Below, piece by piece: positions 33,805 to 46,633 of a stretch of 64,000 nucleotides of DNA (position 1 is the stretch's first letter; every line of letters begins with the position of its first letter). Made by a program: the position numbers and the translations under genes. The notes beneath the pieces are model-generated. The model had not been told where the DNA came from. It saw nothing but the letters and a program-made list of their open reading frames with translations, and searched no databases. The stretch is from NCBI GenBank assembly GCA_024233305.1, contig JACKPV010000025.1, positions 1-64,000 on the forward strand, in the 5' to 3' direction. This stretch comes from Verrucomicrobiales bacterium (GTDB lineage Bacteria > Verrucomicrobiota > Verrucomicrobiia > Limisphaerales > J093).

Positions 33805-35997
33805 TCAGGCCCCGGTCCGGGTCAGCCGCGCGAGCAGCCCCGAGAACCGCCGGCCGGTGCGGTTGTTGCGCACCGCGAGGGCCAGGGCCCTGCGCTGCCC
33901 CACCAGCACCACCAACCGCCGCCCGCGTGTGATCCCCGTGTAGACCAGGTTCCGTTGCAGCAACAGGTAGTGTTGCATGGCCACCGGGATCACCACCGCC
34001 GGGAACTCCGAGCCCTGCGCCTTGTGGATCGTGATGGCATAGGCCAGCGACACCTCGTCGAGTTCCCCGTAGTCGTACACCACCTCCCGCTCGTCGAAGC
34101 GGATCGTGACCTCGCGCTCGGTCGGATCGATCCGCGTCACCTGGCCGATGTCCCCGTTGAAGACGTCCTTCTCATAGTTGTTCTCGGTCTGGATGACCTT
34201 GTCCCGCACGCGGAAGGTCCAGCCGAACTTCTCCACCGACGGCGCCTCACCGTGGGCGGGATTCAATGCGGCTTGCAACCGAAGATTGAGTTCGCGCACC
34301 CCCAGCCCCCCGCGATTCATCGGACACAGCACCTGGATGTCCCGGATCGGATCGAGGCCAAACCGGGCCGGGATCCGGGATTCAACCAGCCCGATCAACG
34401 TGCCCGCCGCCCGTTCGGGATCTTCGCGCTCGATGAAATGAAAATCGGCCCCGGCCTCGCCGCCGACCGCCTCCGGCATGAGCCCGCGGTTGATCCGATG
34501 CGCGCTCGTGATGATCCGGCTGTCCGCCGCCTGACGGAAGACCTCGGTCAACCGCGCCACGGGTGCCACGCCGCTCTCAATCAAGTGACGCAACACCAGG
34601 CCGGGACCGACCGACGGCAGTTGATCCACGTCGCCCACCAGCAACAAACCCGCCGCGGGGGGCAGGGCCCGGAGGAGGTGATGCATCAAGGGGACGTCGA
34701 CCATGGAAGCCTCGTCGACCACGAGCAGATCGCCGTCGAGCGGATTGCGCTCGTTGCGCAAGAAGGAGCCGGAGCCCGGCTTGACCTCGAGCAGACGGTG
34801 AATTGTGCGGGCCTCCATTCCGGCGGCCTCGCCCAATCGTCTGGCTGCCCGGCCCGTGGGGGCGCACAGCAGGCACCGGACCTTCTTGGCGCGGAGAATC
34901 ATGAGGATCGCCTGCACCAGCGTGGTCTTGCCCACGCCGGGCCCGCCGGTGATCACGAGCACCCGGCTGGACACCGCCCGGCCCAGGGCCTCGCGCTGGC
35001 CCGGCGCCAGCTCCCGCCCGGTCTTCTGCTCGCACCAGGCGACCGCCTTCGGAAGGTCGATCGCCGGATACTCCGGTGGCGTCGCCGCCAGCCGACGAAA
35101 CCGGGTGGCGATCCCTTCCTCGGCCCGTTTCAGCGCGGGAAGGAACACGATGTCGTGCTCGTCGAGGGTTTCCTTGGTGAGTCGCCCCGCGCTCAAGGCC
35201 CGGTCGAGCGCCGCTTCGATGATCGGAGGATCGATTCCCAACAGCCGCCGGGCGGCCTCGAGCAAGTCCTCGACCGGCAGTCCGCAATGCCCCTCCCCCG
35301 TGGCCGCAGCCAGCACGTGATCCAAACCGGCGGCCGCCCGCACAACCGAATCGGCCGGGATCCCCACCTTCCGGGCTATCTGATCGGCGGTCTGAAAGCC
35401 GATGCCCTGGATGTCATTGGCGAGCCGGTAGGGATCCTCCCGGACGGTGTCCACTGCGGTTTCGCCGTAAGTCTTGTAAATGCGGACGGCGCGGCTGGTG
35501 CTCACACCGTGGGAATGCAGGAAGAGCATGATCTCGCGAATCACCTTCTGCCCGGCCCACGCCTCCCGGATGCGCCGTCTTCGCTTGGGCCCGATCCCCG
35601 CCACGCCTTCCAGCCGGGCCGAGGCCGTTTCGATGATCTCGAGCACCTCGGTCCCGAAATGCGCCACGAGCTTCCGGGCGCACACGGGCCCCACCCCCTT
35701 CACCATGCCGCTCCCCAGGTACTTTTCGAGGCCGTCCTTCGTCGTGGGGGCCGCGCTGGCCAGCAGGTCCGCCCGGAGCTGACGGCCGAACTCGCGGTCC
35801 TGCACCCATCGCCCCTCCGCCGTCAACCACTCCCCGGGACTGACACTCGCCACCGAACCCACGACGGTCACCAGGTCGCGATGGCCCTTGACCCGCACCT
35901 TGAGCACGGCGAACCCGGTGTCCTCGTTGAAGAAGGTCACCCGTTCGATCAAACCCGAGAGGCTCTCCCGGGCCGCGGCTGAAGTCGTCGCGTGCAA
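33805..35997 (-). CDS. recD2: RecD2-type ATP-dependent 5'-3' DNA helicase
   Basis: A superfamily 1B helicase of 730 residues, normal for RecD2 (YrrC), which works without RecBC in DNA repair. The N-terminus has an OB-like domain and a helix-hairpin-helix region (VKGVGPVCARKLVAHFG, VAGIGPKRRRRI). The motor core follows: Walker A TGGPGVGKTTL, Walker B LLVVDEASMVD, GDVDQLPSVGPG, and the C-terminal AYAITIHKAQGSEF with TGITRGRR. Initiation seems to be TTG at 35997: an in-frame TGA lies seven codons upstream and no ATG or GTG intervenes before the first domain. No RecB or RecC is encoded nearby. Confidence 0.95.
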   Translation of the reverse strand: MHATTSAAARESLSGLIERVTFFNEDTGFAVLKVRVKGHRDLVTVVGSVASVSPGEWLTAEGRWVQDREFGRQLRADLLASAAPTTKDGLEKYLGSGMVKGVGPVCARKLVAHFGTEVLEIIETASARLEGVAGIGPKRRRRIREAWAGQKVIREIMLFLHSHGVSTSRAVRIYKTYGETAVDTVREDPYRLANDIQGIGFQTADQIARKVGIPADSVVRAAAGLDHVLAAATGEGHCGLPVEDLLEAARRLLGIDPPIIEAALDRALSAGRLTKETLDEHDIVFLPALKRAEEGIATRFRRLAATPPEYPAIDLPKAVAWCEQKTGRELAPGQREALGRAVSSRVLVITGGPGVGKTTLVQAILMILRAKKVRCLLCAPTGRAARRLGEAAGMEARTIHRLLEVKPGSGSFLRNERNPLDGDLLVVDEASMVDVPLMHHLLRALPPAAGLLLVGDVDQLPSVGPGLVLRHLIESGVAPVARLTEVFRQAADSRIITSAHRINRGLMPEAVGGEAGADFHFIEREDPERAAGTLIGLVESRIPARFGLDPIRDIQVLCPMNRGGLGVRELNLRLQAALNPAHGEAPSVEKFGWTFRVRDKVIQTENNYEKDVFNGDIGQVTRIDPTEREVTIRFDEREVVYDYGELDEVSLAYAITIHKAQGSEFPAVVIPVAMQHYLLLQRNLVYTGITRGRRLVVLVGQRRALALAVRNNRTGRRFSGLLARLTRTGA

Positions 35998-36082
35998 GCC
36001 GGGCGCACTCTGGAATCACCGCCCCCCACTGGCAAGCGGCGGTTCCAGCCCCCCCTCCGACAGCCCAAAGGGGTCGGTTCTT

Positions 36083-36096
36083 GATATTGTCATATC
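36083..36096. promoter_or_regulatory. AT-rich palindrome GATAT-N4-ATATC upstream of recD2
   Basis: GATAT (36083-36087) and ATATC (36092-36096) flank TGTC; flanking TT/AA extend the symmetry imperfectly. It is the only AT-rich stretch in a very GC-rich 190 bp spacer, 86 bp ahead of the recD2 start on the minus strand, so it may form the -10 region or an operator. No repressor is apparent. Confidence 0.35.
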
Positions 36097-36190
36097 GAAC
36101 CCTTTGCCACCGGCATTTCAGGCGGGTCAGGGATGCCGCAGGACGCGAAGTGAAGCGGGTGAATCCGCCGTTGGGCCCGGGCCGTCCGGG

Positions 36191-36751
36191 TCACTTCACA
36201 AGCTTCAGGACGCGCTTGAACTCCTCAGTGCCGGCGCGGGTGAGGAGTTCGAAGAGGACCATTTCGACCGAGACCGGGAGGGCGCCGGCCTGGCGCATGC
36301 GGTCAAGGCCGATGGTGCGGTTGGCACGGGTGCGGGAGGACACGGCGTCCTCGGCGACGAAAACACGGAAGCCGGCGTCGAGAAGGTCGAGCGCAGTCTG
36401 GCAAACGCAGACATGGGCTTCGATGCCGCACAGCAGGATGTCGGCGGCGCCGAGGTCGCGCAGGCGTTCGGGCAAACCCGCGGCGCCCCAGGCACTGAAG
36501 GCGGTTTTCTCGAAGGCCGTCAATGCGCCCACCGCGGTCCGTACCGGTTCGACGGTCGGGCCCAGACCGCGGGGGTATTGCTCGGTGAGGAGGACGGGCA
36601 CGTCGAGTTCGCGCGCGCCCCGGATGAGTTGGACCGCCGCGGCCACGACGCTTTCCGGATCGTGGATGGCGGGCAGCAACCGTTCCTGAAAGTCCACCAC
36701 GAGAAGGGCGGTTCGGTCGCGGCGCAGGCGCCGGGGAAGGTTAGGTTCCAT
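36191..36751 (-). CDS. Isochorismatase-family cysteine hydrolase
   Basis: A 186-residue alpha/beta hydrolase of the isochorismatase/nicotinamidase superfamily. The Asp-Lys-Cys triad is visible: Asp in LLVVDFQERL, Lys in TAFEKTAFSAW, and Cys in LLCGIEAHVCVCQTALD; a cis-peptide region precedes it. Similarity is to the YcaC/hydrolase branch rather than to true isochorismatase, and the substrate is unknown. It begins five bases after the dnaE stop on the same strand, so the two are probably co-transcribed, though no functional tie is known. Confidence 0.9.
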   Translation of the reverse strand: MEPNLPRRLRRDRTALLVVDFQERLLPAIHDPESVVAAAVQLIRGARELDVPVLLTEQYPRGLGPTVEPVRTAVGALTAFEKTAFSAWGAAGLPERLRDLGAADILLCGIEAHVCVCQTALDLLDAGFRVFVAEDAVSSRTRANRTIGLDRMRQAGALPVSVEMVLFELLTRAGTEEFKRVLKLVK

Positions 36752-36756
36752 GGGTT

Positions 36757-40425
<3,669 letters not shown>

Positions 40426-40544
40426 AGGCCGGGGATGTTGCCCCCCGAGGCCGACCGGCGCAAGCCGCCGCATCCCGCCTCGACACCGGTCGGCCCGGTT
40501 GGCAGGCTCGGCACGTGGGCTTCACCCGGCAGCAATTCGAGGTC

Positions 40545-41123
40545 ATGCAGCAACGGACCGGTTCCCGAACCGGGCGGTCGATGGCCGCCCGGGAGCCCGC
40601 AGAAACCCCGCCACGCAAGCCCGTCGGACGGATTCTCGGGGTGGACCCGTCGCTGCGCGGCACAGGTTTGGGCCTGATCGACCAGGCTGACACCCAGCCG
40701 CGGCCGGTACATTTCGAGGTGGTCAAATGCCCCGCCGGCTGGCGTCGATCACGGTGCCTGGCGCGCATTGCTGACGCCACGCGCGACGCCATCCAGCGGC
40801 ATGCTCCCGAGGTCTGCGTGGTTGAGGGGCTGTTTTACGCGCAGAACCTCCAGACCGCGCTCATCATGGGCGAGGCCCGGGGCGCCTGCCTCGCCGCGGT
40901 GGCCGGGGCCGGGCTGGACATCTTCGAACTCGCGCCGCGCCGGGTGAAGCAGGCCATCGTCGGCTACGGCGCGGCCGGCAAGCACGCCGTTGCCCGCATG
41001 GTTCAGCGCCTCCTCGCGCTCGAAACCCTGCCGCCGGATGACGCCGCCGACGCCCTGGCGCTGGCGCTGGTGTTCGCCCAGGAACAGAAACGCCTCCATC
41101 TGGCCGCCCCCAGGCAGGTTTGA
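40545..41123 (+). CDS. ruvC: Holliday junction resolvase RuvC
   Basis: Cleaves four-way junctions as a dimer with RuvAB. The RNase H-like core shows the catalytic acids: Asp in ILGVDPSLRGTG, Glu in VVEGLFYAQN, and the Asp pair in PPDDAADALALAL, together with the ARRVKQAIVGYGAAGK motif. About 32 residues precede the first strand, 25-30 more than in typical RuvC; starts at 40515 (GTG), 40545 (ATG) or 40581 (ATG) are all possible and the first strand begins near 40642. ruvA follows after 54 bp; ruvB is not in the window. Confidence 0.93.
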   Translation: MQQRTGSRTGRSMAAREPAETPPRKPVGRILGVDPSLRGTGLGLIDQADTQPRPVHFEVVKCPAGWRRSRCLARIADATRDAIQRHAPEVCVVEGLFYAQNLQTALIMGEARGACLAAVAGAGLDIFELAPRRVKQAIVGYGAAGKHAVARMVQRLLALETLPPDDAADALALALVFAQEQKRLHLAAPRQV

Positions 41124-41177
41124 GAGCCGCCGCCCGCCCCCGATCCCATTCCCTTTGAAACCCACCCCCCGCGCCCC

Positions 41178-41780
41178 ATGATCACCTTCCTCCGTGGCAA
41201 ACTCGTGGACGCCCTGCCCACCCAGGTCACCGTGGACGTGCAGGGCGTGGGTTACGAGGTGTTGATCCCGCTTTCTTCGTACGACCGGTTGCCCCCGCCC
41301 GGAGGCGATGTGCAACTGCTCACCCACCTAGCGATTCGCGAGGATGCCCACGTGCTGTATGGGTTCGCCAGCGCCGCCGAGCGCGAGTTGTTCCGGCTGT
41401 TGATCAACACCGTCAGCGGCATCGGCCCCAAGATCGCGCTCAACATCCTCAGCGGCATGAATCCCACCGCCTTCCGGGGCGCCGTGGCGGACGGCGACGT
41501 CAAGGCCCTTTCCCGCATCAACGGCGTGGGCAAGAAGACCGCGGAACGCATCGTCGTGGAACTCCGCGACAAGGTCGGCGCGGCCGGCGCCTGGGAGGCC
41601 AGCAGCGCCGCCCGCGGCCTGAGCCCCGCGGACCAGAAGCTCAACGATGCGGTCCTGGCCTTGATCGCGCTCGGCTTCAAACAGGTCGAGGCTCACGACG
41701 CGGTCAAGGCCTCCCAGGCGATGCTCGGCGAGCAAGCCGTGGTCGAGGACCTGGTACGGGCCGCCCTCAAGAAGCGCTGA
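41178..41780 (+). CDS. ruvA: Holliday junction DNA helicase subunit RuvA
   Basis: The tetrameric junction-binding partner of RuvB, 200 residues. Starts MITFLRGKLVD; domain I is the OB fold, domain II has two helix-hairpin-helix motifs (LLINTVSGIGPKIALNILSG and LSRINGVGKKTAERIVVEL), and domain III is the small C-terminal RuvB-binding helix bundle after a Ser/Ala/Gly linker. Its TGA shares one base with the next start (TGATG at 41778-41782), showing coupling to the acyltransferase gene. Confidence 0.97.
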   Translation: MITFLRGKLVDALPTQVTVDVQGVGYEVLIPLSSYDRLPPPGGDVQLLTHLAIREDAHVLYGFASAAERELFRLLINTVSGIGPKIALNILSGMNPTAFRGAVADGDVKALSRINGVGKKTAERIVVELRDKVGAAGAWEASSAARGLSPADQKLNDAVLALIALGFKQVEAHDAVKASQAMLGEQAVVEDLVRAALKKR

Positions 41781-42493
41781 TGTCCGGAGAAACGTCAACC
41801 AGCGGGCGCCGGCGCCCGGTCCGTTCCGGAATCGTGGTGCCGGAAAGGCCCACGTTCGGCGGACGGCTGATCGCGCGGGCGATCCACACCTTCATCCGCA
41901 CGGTGGACCTCACCCTGAGATACCGGCTCGACGAGCCGGAACGGGCGCGGGAAAGCCTGCTGGCCGGTCCGGCGATCTTCACCATCTGGCACAACCGGCT
42001 GGCGCTCTCGGTGATGCTTTACCGGCGGTACGTCCAGTCGGTCCAACGGGGGCGGCGCATGGCCGCAATCGCCAGCGCCAGCCGCGATGGAGCGACGCTG
42101 GCCCGGGTGATCGAACTCCTCGGCGTGGAACCGGTCCGGGGATCAAGCAGCCGGCGCGGCGGCCAGGCCCTGCTCGAGATGGCCACCCTGGCGCAGAAGG
42201 GCTACGACCTGGCGGTGACGCCCGATGGCCCTCGCGGACCGCGCTACAAGCTGCAGCCCGGGGTCATCGGCCTGGCCGCCACCACCGGGCTGCCGATTGT
42301 GCTCGCCAGCTTCCATGCCGCCTGGAAGAAGGAGGTTCCGAGCTGGGACCGGTTCCAGATCCCGCTCCCGGGGTCCCCCATCACGGTCTTCATTTCAGAC
42401 CGCATCCACGTTCCCCCGGAGCCGGACGCAGACGAGCGCGAGAGACTCCGGGCCGGGGTCGAACAACAGCTCCTGGCCATGAGTCGCGACTGA
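41780..42493 (+). CDS. DUF374-type lysophospholipid acyltransferase-like protein
   Basis: A 237-residue protein of the DUF374/LpxL-like acyltransferase group. Motifs are FTIWHNRLAL (the catalytic His), ASASRDGATLARV, GSSSRRGGQALLEM and TPDGPRGPRYKL, the hallmark pieces of this family, which is thought to transfer an acyl or related group to lipid A or other envelope lipids. No full transmembrane helix is seen; membrane association is peripheral. Translation is coupled to ruvA by a one-base overlap, an odd pairing of DNA repair and lipid genes. Confidence 0.88.
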   Translation: MSGETSTSGRRRPVRSGIVVPERPTFGGRLIARAIHTFIRTVDLTLRYRLDEPERARESLLAGPAIFTIWHNRLALSVMLYRRYVQSVQRGRRMAAIASASRDGATLARVIELLGVEPVRGSSSRRGGQALLEMATLAQKGYDLAVTPDGPRGPRYKLQPGVIGLAATTGLPIVLASFHAAWKKEVPSWDRFQIPLPGSPITVFISDRIHVPPEPDADERERLRAGVEQQLLAMSRD

Positions 42494-42549
42494 TCCCTGA
42501 AAGAGCGGTCGCCGGGCCCGCGGGGGCGGGATTTTCTGGCAGATCGGAC

Positions 42550-42579
42550 TTGATTTTCATCAGGTGGTACAACTATCAA
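42550..42579 (+). promoter_or_regulatory. Possible promoter of the ferredoxin gene
   Basis: TTGATT (42550-42555) and TATCAA (42574-42579) are separated by 18 bases and lie 24 bases upstream of the ATG at 42603. The stretch is markedly AT-richer than its surroundings. Matches to consensus are partial (four or five of six in each box). Confidence 0.4.
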
Positions 42580-42602
42580 AGGCCAGCGAATCTGATTGCT
42601 TT

Positions 42603-42836
42603 ATGGCTGACATCGAAAACAAGTACTCGGACAACGTTGCCGGCAAATACTACGTCGACAACCAGTGCATCGACTGCGACCTGTGCCGGGAGACGGCGCC
42701 CAACAACTTCTCCCGCAACGAGGACGGCGGTTACTCCTACGTCACCAAGCAGCCTGCCTCACCCGAGGAGGAAGCCCAGTGCAAGGAAGCCAAGGAAGGC
42801 TGCCCGGTCGAGGCCATCGGCGATGACGGCGCCTAG
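42603..42836 (+). CDS. Small single-cluster 4Fe-4S ferredoxin
   Basis: A 77-residue ferredoxin. Cluster ligands are Cys22, Cys25 and Cys28 (CIDCDLC) and Cys67 (GCPVEAI); Cys60 is probably the partner for a disulfide or a spare. Only one CxxCxxC...CP set is present, so it holds a single [4Fe-4S] cluster like Thermotoga-type ferredoxins. It is acidic and cytosolic. A strong terminator at 42862-42898 separates it from the indolepyruvate:ferredoxin oxidoreductase gene, for which it is a plausible electron acceptor. The first ATG giving the family N-terminus is 42603. Confidence 0.92.
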   Translation: MADIENKYSDNVAGKYYVDNQCIDCDLCRETAPNNFSRNEDGGYSYVTKQPASPEEEAQCKEAKEGCPVEAIGDDGA

Positions 42837-42861
42837 TTGGCACTTCACAAACGACATTTCG

Positions 42862-42898
42862 CGCCGCAGGCCCCCTGGTCTGCGGCGTTCTGCTTTTC
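42862..42898 (+). terminator. Rho-independent terminator after the ferredoxin gene
   Basis: CGCCGCAG (42862-42869) pairs with CTGCGGCG (42880-42887) around a 10-base loop, followed by a T-rich tract with TTTT (42893-42896). It lies 26 bp after the ferredoxin stop. Confidence 0.8.
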
Positions 42899-42946
42899 GG
42901 TCATTGATGGCTTGAGTGGCGGTTGCCTCCGGCGCGGTCGGATGGC

Positions 42947-45900
42947 ATGGTCTGCTCTTATCGCGTGAAAGTCGACCCACGATTCGGCAGGGCAAGCGGT
43001 CTGGAAGTCTTCACCGGCAACGAACTGCTGGTCAAAGGCTGCCTCGAGACCGAGGGCGGCACCCACCTGTGGACCGGTTACCCGGGATCGCCCGTCTCCG
43101 GCTTCTTCGACACCGCCCAATCCCTGCAGGAACTCCTCCAGGAAAAGGGCATCCGCGCCACGCTCGCCAACAACGAAGCCCTCGCCGCCGCGATGGTCAA
43201 CGGCGCGCAGATGCATGGCTTCCGCGCCATCAGCGTCCAGAAGAGCGTCGGCGCCCACGTCGCCGCCGATGCCCTCGCCCTCGGCAACCTCGTGGGCGCG
43301 CATCCCAAGGGAGGCGGCGTCTTCATCTTCGGAGACGATCCCTGGAGCGATTCCACCCAGGTACCGGCCGATTCGCGCTTCCTGGCAAAGCACCTCATGC
43401 TCCCCGTCCTCGAACCGGCCGATGCGCAGGAGCTGAAGGACTGGATCGATCTCGCCTTCAAGTTGTCCCGCGAAAGCGAACTCTACGTTGGCTACCTCGT
43501 CACGACAAACCAGGCGGATGGCGGTGGCACCGTGCGCGTTCGTCCCAACCACTTCCCCGAACAAAACACCCGCAACCCGATCACGCTGGACACCGCGGGC
43601 ATCGATTTCGAGCGCAACGTCCTGCTCCCGCCGCGCACCTGGCGCAAGGAACAGGCCATGCACGGGCGCGTCGAACGGCTCTGGGCCAGCGCGCGGCGGC
43701 ATGGAGCGAATCGAGTCATCCCCGCCACCGGCCACCTCAACGAGCCGGCCGGGCTTGGCTTCGTCACCTCGGCCGCCGCCTACTGTTACCTGCGGCACGC
43801 CCTGGCCGAACTCGGACTCGACGGCGCATTTCCGATTCTGAAAGTCGGCGTGACCTACCCGCTCGACCCGCGGTTGACGCTCGATTTCGCCCGCGGCTTG
43901 AAACGCCTTTTCGTGGTCGAGGAACGGCGCCCCTTCCTGCAGGACCAGGTGGTCGAAATCATCCATCAGGCACGGCAGGCCGCGGACCACGAGACCGCCC
44001 CCTTCGCCCAGGAGGTATGGGGGAAGCAATTTCCCGCGGGGCTGCCCGGTATTCCAGACACCCGCGGGCTCAATCCAAGCAAGCTGATCGAGCGTTTCGG
44101 ACGCCTGTTCCTCACCCTGCCCGAACTCCAGGGACGGTTCGATGCCGACCGCGTGCGCCGCGAACTGGACCTCATCCAGCGGGTGAAATCCGTCGTCGTC
44201 CGCGTCGCGCCACGCACTCCGACGTTCTGCCCGGGTTGTCCGCACCGCGACTCGGCCAGTGTGTTGCTCGAGATCAAGCGCCAGTTCCGCGACCCGCTCT
44301 ACATGAAACGGGCGCACGGGGCGAACCCGGTGGACCTGGTCTTCCACGGCGACACGGGCTGCTACACGATGCTGATGTTCGAGCCCACCAAGGACCTCAT
44401 GCACAACTACAGCGGCATGGGGCTGGGCGGCGGGACGGGCGCGGGCATCGATCCGTTCATCCGCAACAAACAGGTCGTGTTCATGGGCGACTCGACCTTC
44501 TTCCACAGCGGGCAGATCGCCATCTCGAACTCGCTCAAGAACGGCCAGGACATCACTTACGTCATCCTGGACAACAAGACCACCGCCATGACCGGGCACC
44601 AGACCACGCCCGGCCTGCCCGACAGTCTGCTGGGAGAAACGACCTTCGCGCAGAACATCGACGCGATTGTGGCGGGAATCACCGACCGGGTCCGCACCGG
44701 CGCCACCGTGGTCCGGGTGAACCCGGCGGAGCGGGAAACCTACCGGCACCTGCTGGAGAAGACCATCCTGCAGGACGGCGTCAAGGTGGTGGTCGCGGAC
44801 AAGGAATGCGGCATCACCTTTCACCGGCGCGCCGCCCGCGAGGAGCGGCGCACCCTGAAGACCCGCGGTTACATCCCCCGCAAGACGCACATCAACGTCA
44901 CCGCCGAAGTGTGCGAACACTGTCTGGAATGCACCCAGGCCACCGGCTGTCCGGGGCTGACCTTCGAGGAAACGCCTTTCGGCCGCAAGGTGCAGATCGA
45001 TCGCTCCTGGTGCGTGAGCGACGGGGCCTGCACGCGCTTCATGGTCAGCACGCCGGACGGCGCCCCCCGCGTCAAGGCCTGCCCGGCGTTCGAGGAGATC
45101 ATCGTCCGGCGTTCGCAGCCGGCCCTGAAGCCCATCGAACGCCTGGATCTCTCCAGCCTGACCGAAATCGCCCGCCCCACCCTTGACCGGACATGGCACG
45201 GCTATCTTGCGGGCGTGGGCGGCATGGGCATCGGGACCGCCGGGGCGCTGCTGGTCCTGGCCGGCCACCGCGAGGGTTACCGGGTTCAGTTTTGCGACAA
45301 GAAGGGCCTGGCGATCCGGAACGGCGGGGTCTACTCGATGATCTCCTTTTCGCCACCGGGGGCGCCCTTCACGTCCAACGTCATTCCCTACGGCAAGGCG
45401 GACCTCATCCTCGGCGTGGATTTGCTCGAAGCCGCGCGCGCCCTGGATCCCGCCACCAACCAGCGCGTCGGCAGCCCCGAGCGCACCGTGGTGATCGCGA
45501 ACTCCCACAAGACCGCCACCATCCTCGCCCTGCTCGGCCGGGATGATTTCGATGTCGCGGAACTCGAGGCAGGTCTCCGTCGGAACACGCGGGGCGACGC
45601 GTACTTCTCGTGCAACGTCTCGGAAATCTCCGAGGCCTTCTTCGGCACCCAGCTTTACGCCAACATCATCATGCTCGGGATCGCCTGGCAGCGCGGATTG
45701 CTGCCGCTGGGCCTGGCGAGCATCGAGTGGGCCATCGGCACGGGGATGGGCGCGGCGGCGGCCGATAACCTCGACGCCTTCCGGCTCGGACGCATGGTGG
45801 TGATCGATCTCGAAGCCGTCTGCCAGGCCGCCGGGATCCACCGCGAACCGGCCACGTTCAGCGCGGTCGTCGCGGACAAGGTGGACATCCTGCGGCGGAG

Positions 45901-46633
45901 CCGGCGGGGCGGCGGGCTCGCGTCCGAATACCGGCACCTGGTCGAAATCACGGCCAGCCGGCTGAAGCTGGATGATGCCGGGCGGCGGGATTTCGCCCAG
46001 CGGGTCTACGACCTCATCCAGTACGACGATCTCGATTACGCCCGGCGCTACGCCGAGTGGGTCGAGCGGATCCACAACCTGGACGCCTCCGCCCACGACT
46101 ACGCCGCCACCCGGGCGGTCATTTGGAATCTGCACAAGGTCATGGCGATCAAGGACGAGGTCTTTGTCGCCCACCTGCTCACAAGCGAGGAGAAGCACCG
46201 GCGCGATTGCGCGCGTTATCAGGTCGATCCAGCCCGCGGCGACCGCCTGAGCTACCGCCACCTGAACCGCCCGCAGTTCAACCTCTGGGGCCGGGAGTTC
46301 GCGTGGGACATGAAAACCCGCGACTGGATGCTGAACCTGGTAAAGCGGATGAAGTGGCTCCGTCGCCTGCTGCCCGAATGGCACCGCCCGGAACGCGAGT
46401 TCCGCGACTGGTACCTCGGCCTGCTGCCGCAATTCGAGAGTCGCCGCCCCGAGGGCGCGGCTTACGAGCGCTTCGTCCAGGTGCTGTGCCTGCCGGAGCA
46501 AGTCTCCGGTTACCGCGAAATCCGTTACCCGAAGATGGACGCTGCCCGCCGCCAGGCGGAGGCGTGGCTCGCGGCAGCGGATCACTCCACGCCGACGTCC
46601 GTTCCGGCGCCCGGACCGCGCGAGAGGGTGTGA
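42947..46633 (+). CDS. Fused indolepyruvate:ferredoxin oxidoreductase (alpha and beta parts in one chain)
   Basis: A 1228-residue enzyme that oxidatively decarboxylates aryl 2-oxoacids to acyl-CoA with ferredoxin. The N-terminal pyrimidine-binding domain (TGYPGSPVSGFFD, NNEALAAAMVNGAQ), the TPP-binding domain (CPGCPHRDSASVL, GDTGCYTM, FMGDSTFFHSGQ) and a cysteine-rich ferredoxin-like segment (CEHCLECTQATGCPG, then SDGACTRF) are followed by the gamma-type domain (GVGGMGIGTAGALLV) and a C-terminal DUF6537-like helical domain. This is the long bifunctional form rather than separate IorA and IorB. The ATG at 42947 is the best start; TTG 42923 would add eight residues. It follows the ferredoxin gene and its terminator, and its last 52 bp overlap a convergent gene. 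Confidence 0.93.
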   Translation: MVCSYRVKVDPRFGRASGLEVFTGNELLVKGCLETEGGTHLWTGYPGSPVSGFFDTAQSLQELLQEKGIRATLANNEALAAAMVNGAQMHGFRAISVQKSVGAHVAADALALGNLVGAHPKGGGVFIFGDDPWSDSTQVPADSRFLAKHLMLPVLEPADAQELKDWIDLAFKLSRESELYVGYLVTTNQADGGGTVRVRPNHFPEQNTRNPITLDTAGIDFERNVLLPPRTWRKEQAMHGRVERLWASARRHGANRVIPATGHLNEPAGLGFVTSAAAYCYLRHALAELGLDGAFPILKVGVTYPLDPRLTLDFARGLKRLFVVEERRPFLQDQVVEIIHQARQAADHETAPFAQEVWGKQFPAGLPGIPDTRGLNPSKLIERFGRLFLTLPELQGRFDADRVRRELDLIQRVKSVVVRVAPRTPTFCPGCPHRDSASVLLEIKRQFRDPLYMKRAHGANPVDLVFHGDTGCYTMLMFEPTKDLMHNYSGMGLGGGTGAGIDPFIRNKQVVFMGDSTFFHSGQIAISNSLKNGQDITYVILDNKTTAMTGHQTTPGLPDSLLGETTFAQNIDAIVAGITDRVRTGATVVRVNPAERETYRHLLEKTILQDGVKVVVADKECGITFHRRAAREERRTLKTRGYIPRKTHINVTAEVCEHCLECTQATGCPGLTFEETPFGRKVQIDRSWCVSDGACTRFMVSTPDGAPRVKACPAFEEIIVRRSQPALKPIERLDLSSLTEIARPTLDRTWHGYLAGVGGMGIGTAGALLVLAGHREGYRVQFCDKKGLAIRNGGVYSMISFSPPGAPFTSNVIPYGKADLILGVDLLEAARALDPATNQRVGSPERTVVIANSHKTATILALLGRDDFDVAELEAGLRRNTRGDAYFSCNVSEISEAFFGTQLYANIIMLGIAWQRGLLPLGLASIEWAIGTGMGAAAADNLDAFRLGRMVVIDLEAVCQAAGIHREPATFSAVVADKVDILRRSRRGGGLASEYRHLVEITASRLKLDDAGRRDFAQRVYDLIQYDDLDYARRYAEWVERIHNLDASAHDYAATRAVIWNLHKVMAIKDEVFVAHLLTSEEKHRRDCARYQVDPARGDRLSYRHLNRPQFNLWGREFAWDMKTRDWMLNLVKRMKWLRRLLPEWHRPEREFRDWYLGLLPQFESRRPEGAAYERFVQVLCLPEQVSGYREIRYPKMDAARRQAEAWLAAADHSTPTSVPAPGPRERV

